Numbered from the stretch's first letter, positions 34,401-46,600 are shown. The stretch is DNA of 64,000 nucleotides from Todiramphus chloris collaris (GCA_025345505.1 JANVCC010000022.1:32773602-32837601); one strand, 5' to 3'. The notes: generated by a model from the sequence alone, not told the origin. A program made the numbers and translations.

Positions 34401-37400
34401 ACATCTCCCTCTTCCTTGGTGATATCACCTTCTGCCACCCGGAATACAACGGAGCCAATCATCACTTCATGTACATTCTGTGCTGGGGCTGAAGAGATAC
34501 CAGCAAAAGCTGCAAGAAAGAAATACAGACCATGAGCAGAAGGGAGTAATAAGCTAAGAGCTAAGGGACTTGTTTGTGGGTACAACATCTACAGCGACCA
34601 TTTCAGCTCCAGACTCAGCCTGTGAAGCAGACTGCCTGCCACGTTAACTGAAAATCAGTCCTTCTCACAGGAGTTTGATGAACCTTCACCTATTCCTATC
34701 ATTGCTATTCATGCTGAGATAGCAGGAAAAAAAACTTTGTTTTGCTGCATGCCTACTTTATGACATTTTACTACATTTACCTTGGATTTTCACAAAGGTT
34801 TAAGAGCAGCAAATTTTCCAAGTCTCACTCCCTTGCTCAGTTTCTCTACTTCCTGACAGCAAATTCTTACCTATGTGTCATTTGTTCTCAACACAGTAAC
34901 TCATTTTCTGCACTCTGCAGTTCCCTAAGGCTGGACACCACCAAAGATACTGCAGTTTGGTTTTGCCATTCATCTGAACTTTTAAAAGATGTAAGAGTAT
35001 TTCAAAGAGGCCGCTTTAAGACGTACACCCAGGAACTCACCTGCCTTCCCAGGACACAGGAAGACACCAACCTGTTCACCATCTAATCAAGTACTACATC
35101 AATAAAAGAAAAAGCCCTACTTGTGCCCTTGGCACATGATAGCTTCTGCTGTCTCGATTTGTAGGGGCACTATGCAGATAATGAAGCACAGGTACATTTT
35201 TTTCCTTAGCATCTCCCAAGATTGTTTCAGACATTACAGACACTCAGTCCAAAAATACTATGCGCTGCCTTTACAGCGGCCACTGTGACTGTTACTTGGA
35301 CTTGGGGAATGCCATGCTCACCAAACAAATATCTAAACATTCATAATGAATGCATTCCCTGGAATATTTAAAAGAAATTAAACATGCAAATAAATAAATA
35401 AATCCACCAGGCACACAACTTCTGTGAAAAACAACTTACCTGTGCCTTGGCTGGTCTTATCTGGAGAAAACTTCTGCATTTCAGTGTCTACAGCGATACC
35501 ACACCTGTTCTCAAGTTCAACTGAGAATTCCTAGAGAAGGAAATTACAATCAACCCCTGTAGAAATCTTCAGATTACACAGTAGAAATAAAGCTTTGAAA
35601 AGCAAAGTTAAAAAACGTTTAGAAAGAGCTTAATACAAATTACTTCATACCATCTGCCATAATGCTGCTGGCCAGTCCTGACACACTGCTCTTCTCAGAG
35701 AACAAGGTTATGTGATGTGAGCAATAGACAGAATTCATATATAAACCATGATAAATAAACCAAGTCAAAGCCCTAGTTACCATTCCAGAGGGATACATTA
35801 AGAGATGGCATCCTTACATTACAGGGGTAGTTTACATTCTAACTCAAGTCTGGCAGCTATAGCGCTACCCTTCTCTATACACAACAGCTCTGGCTTTAGC
35901 GGAGCAGCCTTCAAGTCTGGCTTTTCAAAATGTATTAGGCACTGCACAAAATAGCTGAAGTCATCAGAGACAGAAACACTCTTTGGACATTAATTCACAG
36001 TGTGACTGCTCTGTTTGGAGATTCACATGTGAAATGAGTAACTTGAACACAGATATTGAAAATCTGTGGTAATGTGATACTGAAGAAAGGGGGATGAAGA
36101 ATGCTGATACACCAGCACAGCAATCCTAATGTCATTTTCTTCTACTCTTCCTAAAAAGACAACAGCACTCCACTGAAAGCACTTCTTTTTCCCAGAGTGA
36201 AGTCATCTACACACAAGTTGCAAGAAATTTAATCTGTAGGCAAGTCCTATGGACTGAAGAATTAGGTGAGTTCAAGAGCTAGAGTGATTATGCTGTTGTA
36301 TTATTGACAGGGAACAGAAAAGGACAGGAAGGCTGCAGGGCTATACATGATAGGCAAGGGACTATAAGGGGTAGGACAAAAAAAGAGAACTTTCAGTACA
36401 GACAAGAGAGACTGTCAGCAGCCTTGAAATTTAGAATAAAAAAAAGCACCCTGTGGATTCTTTGGCAATCAGTAGATAGCCAAAGTATCACAAGATAGGC
36501 TTTCCTGGTTTTGGCCAGGATAGAGCTAATTTTGCTTCTTTGCAGCTAGAATAGAGCCATGGTTTTGGATTCAGTATGGGAACTGGTATCAGAAGAATGC
36601 TGATACCACACCGATGTTTTCAGTTGTTGCTAGGAAATCAAGGGCCTTTCAGCTTCCCACATTTTGCTGGTGTGCAGGTGCGCAAGAAGCTGTGAGGATG
36701 CACGACCAGGACAGCTGACCTGAACTAGCCAAAAGAATATTCCATACCACAGAACATCATGTTCAGTGCATAAAGTGGGAGGTGTTGGCCTGGGGTGGGG
36801 GGGGAGAGGATCACTGCTCACATACTGGTCAGTGGGTGGCGAGCAACTGTGTTGTGTATCACTTGTCTTTCTTGAGTTTTATTTCTCTCTCTCTTTTTGC
36901 TGCATTAATTTTCATTAAAATGTTCTTCTCTAAACCCATGAGTTGTTGGGGGTTTTCTCCCCACAATTCTCCTTCCCATCCCACGGGGGGGTGTGTGTGT
37001 GTGTGAGGGGGGGGTGAGTGAGCAGCTGCATGGTGCTTAGTTGCTGGCTGAGGTTAAAATCACAACATAGACACAAATAAACCAGCATAAAATAGAAACA
37101 GAAAAACATGGTAACTCACCTGAATATTACTTAAATCTTTTGGATGCAAGAGAAAGTGAACTTCCTTGAGAGAACATAGTCCTTTTCTACTACTGAATTC
37201 AAAGACCTTGTCAAACAGCAATTTAGCAACAACAGACTTCGGGAATCCTAAATTCCCTGTCCCAATTGCTGGGAAAGTAATTGATTGTAAAGACAGCTCG
37301 TCAGCAATCTCCAAGCATCTCGTGATGACATCACCCAAGACCTGTAAAGCACAATTATTTTTTCAATTACTGAAAGTAAATTTTTTTCCAGTATGTGCAT

Positions 37401-40400
37401 TTTCCATTTTAGGTATGTCTTGGTATTAAAATACAATAATTGCCTACATCACAAGGAATATATTAGTCAACAAGGAATCAGCCTTGATAAAAAAAAGAAC
37501 AGGACAAACTCTCTCATATTCTATGCCACTGTCCCATGTTTCAAAGGAAAAGTGTCATTAATCCCACTACAAAGCCCAGTCAAATTAGAGTTCAGGCAAA
37601 TAAAACCCCTTGTACCTTTGATGATGCGCGTCTCTGGGACCATGCAGGAACAACAGCATGAAGCACAACACTGCAACCTAGATCATAACCATCTGTTTTC
37701 AACACAGAGCCTTCCTCAGCTTTTTTCCTTTGGCCTTCTTCTTTTAAGCTGGTCTGAAGCATAGGCCCTGCCTTGCTTAGCAAAGCTTTAGAGAGTGGCC
37801 CTTTGTCAAGCTGGAGGTCTTGGGTAACACTGATGACAACAACGTCTGTCTGAAAAGTACACAAGCAGAAACTCTGGGGTTTAAGTATCAAATTTAAACT
37901 TTACACCAATTTATCAAATGCAACCTGTCTGCTGATTTACAAAGTAAATTTTTTGGATAGTATCTGAGAGTGAACAAAGTTTTGTAATAAACCAGAAGTT
38001 GCAACCAATTCTAATATCACAAGCCTGCCCAAAGCAACACAAAAGTCAAATTAACAGTGAAATTAATTTCATCCTGATGGGAGGAAGTTCGAATTCTGCA
38101 TTCTGTCTACTCATTCTACCTCCATTTGAAAAACATTTATGCAAGTTAATTCTCCAAGATAAGGTTACAGATCAAAAAAAAATCTGTTCTCACTGAAGTA
38201 AGCAGGAACTCCCATGTGTGGCTGGTGTAGAGAAAGAGGAGAAGCTGAAGACAAATAAGACTGGATGAAAGCAAAGGAAGAAATAAGTGAGAAAAGCAGT
38301 AACTTATAAAGAAGTGAAATATAAAGGGCTATGAACACTGTGTCAAATGCTATACTCTGCCCCTCATGAAGGATGTCTATACACATTTCAATGTATATTC
38401 TGCCCTGGCCAACTAGAGCAGCTGCAGGCACAGGCTGTGGGAGGCATTCACTCCTAAAAGGATTTGCTAGCCACTGCGGAAAAGGTTCTTAAAGGAGTTG
38501 CTTCCAGTATCAGTGATTCCAGTAAAGCAGCTATCAGCCAACACAGCAATTCAATACCAGAGGTAACTGGAAATCAACTAGGAAAGTTGGATGTCTGCAG
38601 GATGCAACAGCACCTCTATGTTTCATGCCAGTGTCCACTAATGGCATAATGAATCCCAAAACAGTATCCTACAGAGGCAGTGAGAACTAGACTGGCTGTG
38701 GGCCCAGGGCTCAGTTGTACATATCTGTGCTGCCCCAGGACCACAGTGGATCTGGAAGCAGACTGGCCCCTTTCACGTGGCAGGGCACTCATGTTCACCA
38801 ACACCGAGCACCCTCTTATGCTTTTGCACCAGTACCTTGCATTCCTGTAATCAGGATTTCTGGGAAGGTCAGTGCTGGATCCATGAGGTTCCTGCCCAGC
38901 AAGGTAGGGTCAGGGGAGCTTGGAGCTCAGAAAGTTCCTGCCGACCTCAGTTGCTTCTGATAAACCCTAATGCACGGTGTGCTCAAACAAAAACCCCACT
39001 TCATCCTTCAGAAGCAGATAATAGAAAATACTTACTGCAGCATCTTCAATGCTTCCTTTTCTCAGCATGATGTCAAGGCCTTCCTTGGTTTTCACCAATG
39101 GGAAGTTCTTGCTATTTTGAGAAACTTTGTGTTTCTTAGGATGATGCAGTGACTTGTGAGAAGGCGAATAACCTGAAAACACTTCTCGCAGTGCCTTGCT
39201 GAAAGCCTGAACATTATTCTGTGCAACATCCACGAGATGAACCTCCTTCAAGCTGCTGTCCCCCATGGATTCTTCCAAGGTCTCCTTGACGGAGGACACA
39301 ATCGAATGCGTACACAGTTCCAGAGGGAAGCCAAAAATCCCTCCACTGACAGCAGACAGAGCTATGGAGCGATGATTAAATGTTTCAGCTAGTTGGAGAC
39401 TTTTCTTCACCGTCTTTCTGAGTAAGTACACACACTTTTCTGCTTCATCCTTCCTCCACACGGGCCCAACAGCATGAATGACGTTCTTGCAGGGCAGTTT
39501 CCCAGCGCCTGTGATAACCGCACAGCCAGGCTGCAAATGCCCGTTCCTCCTCACCAGCTCATCACACTCCTGCTGCAGCTCTGGGCCAGCCGCTTTTAAC
39601 AGTGCCCCAGCAAGGCCACCGATGTGTTTCAGTTCTTCATTAGATGCATTTACCACCACATCAACAGGATGGGTGCACAAGTCAGCTTTATACACCGCTA
39701 TTACAATTCCTCCTATGGTGACGTGATTATAGGGCTTGCCTATATTACCAAGTTCTGGCTCTTCTTCCAGCTGTTCTTCTGACTGCTCTTCCAGCCTGAC
39801 TAGACAATTAAACTCTTGTTTTGCACTGGCAGCAAAAAAGTGTTCTCGCTCTTTGAAATAAGACTTGGCTCCTGGCTCTCTAATTACCACACGCTTATAA
39901 TGCAGGCTAGACAGAACTTCCTCCACCAAGGTGACTCCCTTCAGTACTTCTCTCCTTGGGCCACTCAAGGATATAACTCTACCTCTCTTCTGTGTGCTGA
40001 AGTCAACTTTCACACCTTTCTTTTGCAAGTCATCCCAAACACAGTTCTTCTCTTTCTCAAAAAACAGTATGACTGCCATGGGCTTTCCTCCGATGACCTT
40101 TTGTACTTGTGTGTTTTCATCTATGAAGTTAAAAAGTTCCTCAAAGGCTTTTGCTACTGGTTGAGAACAACCAGCAATGATGACCTGCCTGTCTTCTTGA
40201 GTGACTGTTACTGCATCATTAGAGCAGTTTTGCTTGGTGAGCATCCTCCATTCCTTCTTCTGGAGGACTGACTCATCCTCCAAAGTAATGCTTTTGTAGT
40301 CCAGTTCCTTCTTTATTTCTTCTTCTGCTTTTTGGAGATCTTCAGGAGCCTTCCCTTTCAAGATGATAGCTTCTGTGCCAAGCTCATAAAAAGCATTAAT

Positions 40401-43400
40401 TTGTTTTGACATAAACAGACTCTGTGACAAGGTTTCATTATCAATGTGCTCTAAAAAATTGAAAATATAAGGGTGGATATTAACTGTTTTCTTTGACATT
40501 TTGCGTATATAATCTAATATTTCTCCTTTCACTTTATAAACTTCCTCAGGCACTCCACATAGGTTAACTATCTTCTGCACGTAATCATAACTTATCTGCA
40601 GGGCTGGGAACTCCTTACGCATTTTTTCTTCAAGACCTGTACTCTGTAAAATTGCATATTCCCCTGCACCTATTACCACTATTTCTTCAGTTCTTTGTTT
40701 TTCTCTTTCAATTTCTCTGGCAGCCTTTTCTATGAGAATATTTAGTTCTTGTTCAACATTCTTCACAACTTCTTTTTCACCTACTAGAACAAGTAAATCC
40801 TTGGAAGTACATGGGATTATCATAACTTCATCATGGTTAAAGCTGTTTCTAATGGCTTCCCACACCTCTGCACTTACGTGACATTTAATTGCTTTGTACT
40901 TTGACATGCTATGTGAAAATGCTGTGGAAACATTTCCATTCCATGTCTTGATCAATCGAGATACTAATCTCTTCCGCTCGGACAAAGTAGCTGAAGGATG
41001 CAAAGTAACTTTGGGGTCTTCACAGGAGGGTTCAGGCCATGTTAGCACACAGTTACACTTTGCCATTTCACAACTTATTGATTCAATTAGCCTATTATTT
41101 TTCTGCAAGTAACACCAGATATACAGATCCAGAGGCACTGTAATTGGATCTGGCTGCTTTATTTGTGGCCCTTCCTTTCCATATAGAGCTGTTCCCAGCG
41201 AGGTGTAGTAAGGATAGACAGAGATTGGTGTTCTGTTGAGTGAATGCTGCTTTTCCAAGATGTTGGTTACATCTAAAACAAACAAACAAAACCCAAAGCA
41301 ATTAATGCTAACACTTAAAACCAAAGATCTTCTGTTGTTTCTTTTTATAACTTTGTTTTCTATGTAATAATATTTGGTTTATGTAAGAATAGTTTTTCAT
41401 TAATTTTCCTCTCTTACCAGATAGAAATAATTGCATATTACTGAAGAGCTACAATTTTTAAATATCAAAAACTAAGTTAGAGATAGACAGTTAAAGAACC
41501 AGCACTGTCCACCTCCAGGAGTATGCACAGCACTGCCTCTGCCCCTACTTCTGTCATATGCTACACTTAAAGTGCCCAACTCAGTAGTTGTCTGGGCAGC
41601 TACTCAGAAGCATCAAATTGCAGCTCCTCAGTTTCCCCCCAAAAGAGCATCTATTTTCTTCAACTTCCCTTCAGATTTCCCCTTCACTGGAGCACCTCCA
41701 CCTTCCCCCTTGTCCTTCACCTTTCACTGACTCTCATGTTTCTGTCACTAGCTGAACAAGCCACAGCACCTGCTCTCCAGCCAAAAAGCCATCCTAGAAA
41801 TTGTTCTCAGATGAGCCAGACAGCACACATTGATATGGGGCAGCTGGTGGTGAAGGCAGGGTTGCAAAGGAAGTCTCCTGCACTCTGTGGGGCTCTGCTT
41901 TCTCTATTGAACTCTAACTGTAACCTGGGCACTGTAAGGATCAAGGCCTGGGTAAAATAACTGCATAAAAAAAAAGAAAAAAATTCTACCCCTCATGTCC
42001 AGCTGGTCCAAAACTTCAGCTTGCATATATTATCTAATATTGGCAGAGACCCTCTTACAAAGCACCAGCTCTGCTGTTTAGGAGGACAAAGTAGGCATTT
42101 CTCTAGAAAAATCCAGATTTTGATCTTTCTTCCTCAAAGAAAGAAGGGCTTTGTATCTGCATTACCTTTGTGGTCACTGAATGTAATGATAGCTGCGTCT
42201 TCATCAGGCAGCTGCTGAACGTCCACCACTTGTGCACCTCCGTTCTTCTTATTTTCAAAGTAGACAGTTATATAGTCACTGGGTGTGTCAGGTGGTATAT
42301 TTTCAGCCCTAACACTTTTTGTTAGCTCAAGGCACCGTGCAGTAATATTTTGCTGCTTTGCTCTGTGATTTTGATTAAGCTTTGCAGCAAATTCCCCTGC
42401 AGCTAGAAAGGGAAAACAAAAACCAACAAAACAAGATCAAACTTACTACACAGGCAACGCCTTTTGGCAAGGGAAGGCTTTATCATCAATCTGTTCTAAG
42501 ACTGAGTACATCCTTTTGTTTCTTTTATAGTTATAGTTTGGTGTTAGTCCTACCTATTCTGCCTACTATCCAAATCAGAGCTAGCCCTCTTCTGACTTGC
42601 CTTTTATGTCTAAGGTATAGAGGTCAATGTATGTCATTAAATTCAGTAGAGTAAATCCTCATTTAAAATGACACAGTATCAGATTAAACCATAAACCTAT
42701 GAGAGAAAACAGTCATTTCCTGCTTAGTCTCCCTCACACACGCAAGTAGCTAATAAGAAAGATCTGCAACTCTGATGCCTTTCTTACCAATATTTCCAGT
42801 AAAGGTAACTACAGCAGCACATATTTCAGGTATCATTTCCACACTGAAGTCACCATCATCCTCTGACAAGCCACTGATATTCTCCACCAGCATAATTAAC
42901 ATGCAATCTTTCACCGTCTCCTGCACATTTTCAAGCACAACTAAGGTGGATGACAGAGATCCCTGAGAATCCTCCACTTGGCATGGCTCCTGGAGAGTCT
43001 CCACTTGCCATGGCTTCACAAACAGATCAATTTTCTTCACCGAGTGATGCTTCCTTTGCAAAACTTCTTGGGCATCTAGTTCCACAAGAAAACAAAGAAA
43101 AAAGTCATCTGCCCTTCCGCTCCTGCCACAGCGGAGGAACATGTTACATTACACTCTGCTTGAAAAATCTGGCCAGATATATTTTATCAAACAAGAAACA
43201 GAAATAAGGCAAAACTACATCAAAAGTTACAGCCAGGATAAAAGCTACTTCATGATCTAGATGTTCCCAGTCTCCCCAAAGGGGGGGAAAAAAAAGTTAC
43301 TTTTTGAGATAAGTGCTTCCTTCTTTCTACTGCCCTCAAGTGCAAGAAACTGTTCTCCAGATTAGTGACATCTAATAAATAGCACTTAAATGGCATTAAA

Positions 43401-46349
43401 TTCTCCTTGTGTATTTAACAAATATTTAACTATATTTGACTATGTGAAATATTTATGTCTCCTGCAGAAAGTTTCCTCTTTTTGCATACATCCTTCACAC
43501 ACCAAGTAGCCACGTTAGCGTAGAGGAAAACTACAGATAAATTGAGGCTACTTAAACATAATTTTCTCCACAGAGAACCTCCACAGAAACCTCTGTCTTA
43601 CAAATACATAATATTTACTACCTCTTTTCCTCCCAAGGTCCAAACCCCTAGCAATAACATTCCCTTTCTCCTGAAGCAATGCCCACAGAGATCCAGCACC
43701 AGCAAAGGCCTATTTTTAAAAAGGGACCTTTAGTAATACAACACCCATAAGAGCAGATCTTACCTTCCTCATCCTGAAAAGTGATGATCATTTGCTGATC
43801 CCTTCTGATGCAGGACTCAATGGCCCCACCACCAGACTTCTTTTTATTTTCAAAGTACATTTCCAGAATCTCATCTTCTATTTCCTCCCCAGAGGCAGTG
43901 GTTACTACTACAGATTTCCTAGAGGTTGCTTTTTCCGCTTCCAATTTCTCACATGACTCTGAAATGAAAGATCACACCCTAATGCCTTAGTCAAAAGTTA
44001 AGAAAAAACCCAAGCTTTTTACCTTCCAACTTTCACACCACCTTGTTCAGATCACAGATAAGTTCAGGGAAAAAAACCAGGCAAATAAACAGTAGTTTGG
44101 GTGGTGCCTTCTGTTTGGTTTTGTTTTGGTTTTTTTCCCACGACAGCCTTTAAATCCCAAACAAGCTGAGCACATCACTAGTGTGAGTTGTTGTTACATC
44201 AATAGGTGAGGAGAAAAGACTTCTATTCATCACCAGGCAAGGGCAGTAGAAATAATGGCTATGAAAGCTTCTTCGCAAATCCACAATGAGGGGAACGATC
44301 ACTCTTTTTGCCTGTGCACCCTCTCCATTTACAGCTCCAGTCTCTGCTGGGAGTTGCTGTGGGTCTACACATGCTGGCTGCCACAGGAGCTCGGGTGTGC
44401 CTGGAGTACACAGCTACTGATGTTCTACCACAGGTCACCCCAGCTGAGCTGGGAAGGTCTGGGCAGGGACAGCCTTACCCAGAACAAAGGTAAGCATCCA
44501 CTGCATTCCTAAGGAACTGACCTGTCTGAGGCAGGCAGTGAAGTAGGGATTTTCATAAAGGGAATCATACAAAGAAAAATAAATAAATAAAACCTTTATT
44601 TTAGCCTGAGATCATGATTTCTACACTACATTAGATAAATGCCACAAGCCAATCAGGTGACCACAGGGCACTACTACGGCATAAAGCTCAGTGAAAACCA
44701 ATAAAGCAAGAATACACTGGTCTCTGTTCAGTAAGTAGCATGCTTACCTGTTTTCTCATGCTGAGTGCATACAGACGTCTCCTTATCCTGGCAGGCGGGA
44801 AGAGACACACTGGGTTCATTAACTAGAGATAAATGATAATGACTTCTCAGTTACAGGGTGTTTCAAGAAGAAAATGGTACCACTTTTGTAGGCCCAGGAG
44901 CTAACACAGGTTGAATTTAGTTTTACTTGACACTGCCAGAATCATAGACTTCCATATATTCCTTTTTTCAAACCATACATTGAATGTGGTTACAGAAACA
45001 CTCTTTAAGCTCAAGAAGCCTTAGGCACAATGTCAAAAAACAAACCAGCACACAGTCATGTTATGTGAACCACTGCGAGCAGGTCCTCCCATGCATGACA
45101 GCACTATCCTCATACAGAAAACGTGCTGCAGACGAGAGACCTGTCGAGAGAACCCTTCCTGTGGAGGAAAGCGCCTTTAGAAATCAGGCACCTCTGTGAA
45201 AGTATCCATCATGACATATTCTGACTCTGCGTGACATCTCCACCTGCTACTTTATAGCAATAAGGAAAACATAAATCAGAAACCAAAAGATAAGGGAATT
45301 ATTCGCCAGGCTGCTTTTCTCATCCGCGCCCTCAATCTTCACCCGTCTGCCACCTTCCTCTGCACAAATAAGCCGTTTGCCCATCGAGATAACCGTGCTG
45401 GGTCTGATGGGCAACCTCTGGCCCGCAGGGAGAGAGCGCACAGTGCCAGCTGGAACCGCAGGGGGAACTGAAGGCAGCTCATGCGGGTTTTACGCGTGCC
45501 TCCGAGTTTACTTAAGGGCTGTGCTGTATCAATTAAATGAGTTTTGTGGTTTAAAAAATGAAGGAGACTGCTGGGAAGGGGGAAGTTGGGGCGTAGGGAA
45601 AGAGAAAGCGCCCAGCTCAGCGCCAGCCCGGCCAAGCGCTGGCCGAGCAGCCGGCTGGGTTACCAGTTTCTGACACCTCCCCACCTCCCCCCCGCTGCTC
45701 CCGCCCGGCCTCCCCCGGCCAACGCCGGGCTGCGGGCAGGGCCAAGCCCGCACAGCCCCGGCCCCGCAGGGCTGAGCCAAGCTCCGACGCCCCGCGCCGC
45801 GCCTCACGCAGAGCCTACCTGACGCCTCGGCCCCGCCGGCCCGTCCCACCTCCTGGAAGCGGAACGAGAGGAGAACGGTTACCGCGGCACGGCTCGCCCG
45901 CCTCTCCCCGTCCGGCGCCGCAGCCTCACCTGCGCGGGATCGCCGTCCGCGGGCACCGCGGTGACGAGCAGCGACAGCCGCCCTCTGGGCCCCCAGTCGA
46001 GCTCATGGACCTGCCGGTCGAGCACCCGTTGTCTCACTGCCGACACAGAAGGGCACCGGTGAGGGGAGGGCGGCGGCGGCGGCTGCCCCCCCGGAAAGGC
46101 GGACAGCAGCCGTTAGCGCCCCCTCCCCCGTCCCGACCGCTCACCGTCGGGGCGGGCGAAGCAGACGAGGAGCTGCCCGCTCCCGGTCCCGGTCCCGGTG
46201 CCGGTCCGCAGCTCGCACTCGCCGCCGCCCGAGCGCTTCTGGCTCTGGAAGTAGCAGAGCAGCTTCTTCCGCAGGCCGGGCGGCGGGCCGGCGGCGCCCC
46301 AGTCGCCGCGCACCAGCAGCGGGAAGGCGCCCGCCCGCTGCCCCGCCAT
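27801..46349 (-). CDS. PARP14-type protein mono-ADP-ribosyltransferase, copy B (19 exons)
   Basis: Complete gene. Exons: 46145-46349, 45930-46036, 45819-45852, 44748-44822, 43764-43958, 42788-43075, 42166-42402, 39036-41272, 37616-37849, 37120-37341, 35440-35530, 34360-34509, 33611-33673, 32006-32173, 30983-31189, 30296-30889, 29041-29186, 28318-28492 and 27801-28090. They total 5718 bases, 1905 residues, with all phases consistent. The domain order matches copy A, plus one extra RRM-like unit encoded by exons 4-5. Macrodomains 1-3, the KH/WWE region and the ART domain are intact. The triad reads H1786, Y1818, M1886. It lies between DTX3L and copy A in the same orientation, the slot human PARP15 occupies, but it is full-length PARP14-like rather than PARP15-like. 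It is roughly 50-60% similar to copy A outside exon 1 and macrodomain 1. Promoter ISRE present, so interferon induction is likely. Naming (PARP14-like versus PARP15) needs a phylogeny. Confidence 0.92.
29041..31189 (-). other. Copy B KH/WWE region (exons 15-17)
   Basis: Exon 15 (30983-31189) ends macrodomain 3 ([11 protein letters not shown]). Exon 16 (30296-30889) encodes a KH-like unit and a WWE-type segment ([18 protein letters not shown]). Exon 17 (29041-29186) encodes [18 protein letters not shown] and ends KIEK at a GTAAAA donor. The 594-base exon 16 is 15 bases shorter than its copy A counterpart. Confidence 0.8.
32984..33363 (+). mobile_element. Solo LTR, avian ERV family X (copy 2 of 3), internally shortened
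   Basis: Begins tgtcttggttttagctggga and carries acttcccacattttgctgct, ccaggacagctggcccaaac, the cccatgagttttactt block, a GGGG-rich 3' part and a ...aaccacaaca end. It is about 380 bases, against about 570 for the other two. The TATA/(ATT)n middle is missing. Flanks gaata/gagtg are at best a decayed target duplication. It lies in copy B intron 13. Confidence 0.85.
34224..34369 (-). repeat. Tandem duplication (71 + 75 bp) spanning an exon end and splice donor
   Basis: The block acttcctattctccttatcc...cctgttttgag occurs twice head to tail, at 34224-34294 and 34295-34369, differing by two or three substitutions and a four-base indel. It includes the last ten or so coding bases of copy B exon 12 and the GT donor. 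A second AAAACAG|GTAT donor therefore lies 75 bases beyond the first. Confidence 0.95.
36501..37067 (+). mobile_element. Solo LTR, avian ERV family X (copy 3 of 3)
   Basis: Begins tttcctggttttggccagga and carries agcttcccacattttgctgg, ccaggacagctgacctgaac, a TATA-like cagtgcataaag, an attaaaatgttcttctctaa block and a G-rich end finishing tcacaaca. The flanking pentamers taggc (36496-36500) and tagac (37068-37072) look like a 5-base target duplication with one mismatch. It lies in copy B intron 10, about 50 bases from exon 10. Confidence 0.87.
37120..37849 (-). other. Copy B macrodomain 2 (exons 9-10)
   Basis: Exon 9 (37616-37849) encodes [19 protein letters not shown] and [12 protein letters not shown]. 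Exon 10 (37120-37341) encodes [19 protein letters not shown] and [10 protein letters not shown]. The second position after VVV is Ile rather than the usual Asn (VVIS, where copy A has VIVNS), so one ligand-loop residue is changed. The GTG loop is intact. Confidence 0.87.
39036..41272 (-). other. Copy B giant exon 8: KH-type repeats plus macrodomain 1
   Basis: 2237 bases. Starts [10 protein letters not shown], then [19 protein letters not shown], then KH-like units, a Glu-rich linker ([15 protein letters not shown]) and macrodomain 1 with [31 protein letters not shown] and [12 protein letters not shown]. Copy A has Pro where this Ser occurs (LPAVSGG). Macrodomain 1 is nearly identical in DNA to copy A, whereas the KH part is only about half identical in protein. 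Confidence 0.9.
42166..46349 (-). other. Copy B N-terminal RRM-like exons 1-7, including two extra exons
   Basis: Exon 1 is base-for-base the same as copy A's. Exon 2 (45930-46036) encodes [16 protein letters not shown]. Exon 3 has 34 bases, as in A. Exons 4 (44748-44822) and 5 (43764-43958) have no counterpart in A. Exon 5 encodes [20 protein letters not shown] and [12 protein letters not shown], an RRM-like pattern. Exon 6 (42788-43075) encodes [20 protein letters not shown]. Exon 7 (42166-42402) encodes [19 protein letters not shown]. Confidence 0.87.
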
Positions 46350-46600
46350 AGCCGCCTCTACGTCTTCCCTCACCCCCCAGCTTTCAGTTTCATTTCTTCA
46401 CCGAGAAAAACAGCGGCGCTGGGGCCGGCCTGGCCCCGCCCCGCAGATAGGCGGCCCCCGCGGGCCCGGCCAGGGGCCCCGCTCCCCAGCCCGCCCCCCC
46501 GCTCCCGGCCGGCGGGACGCGGCGTCCGCGGCCCTCGGGGAGCGCTGGGTCCGCACAGCTCAGGACATCGCACACATCGTGCTTCAATTCCACACAGACG
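46350..46600 (-). promoter_or_regulatory. CpG-island promoter of PARP14 copy B with ISRE-like site
   Basis: GC-rich upstream region. The complement of 46382-46399 reads GAAGAAATGAAACTGAAA, with the GAAACTGAAA core of an ISRE, about 33-50 bases upstream of the start codon. It matches copy A's site in core and position although the flanking promoter bases differ from just beyond the ATG. Confidence 0.75.

Larger units (their letters stand above)
32006..35530 (-). other. Copy B macrodomain 3 (exons 11-14)
   Basis: Exons 35440-35530, 34360-34509, 33611-33673 and 32006-32173. They encode [64 protein letters not shown] and [10 protein letters not shown]. The exon ending at 34360 has a duplicated 3' end and donor just downstream (see the repeat at 34224-34369). 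Confidence 0.88.

Noticed and set aside
36501-37067. Possible intact endogenous retrovirus between LTRs at 32984 and 36501
   Set aside because: The interval holds copy B exons and no gag/pol/env reading frames. The LTRs have separate flanking duplications, so they are independent solo LTRs.
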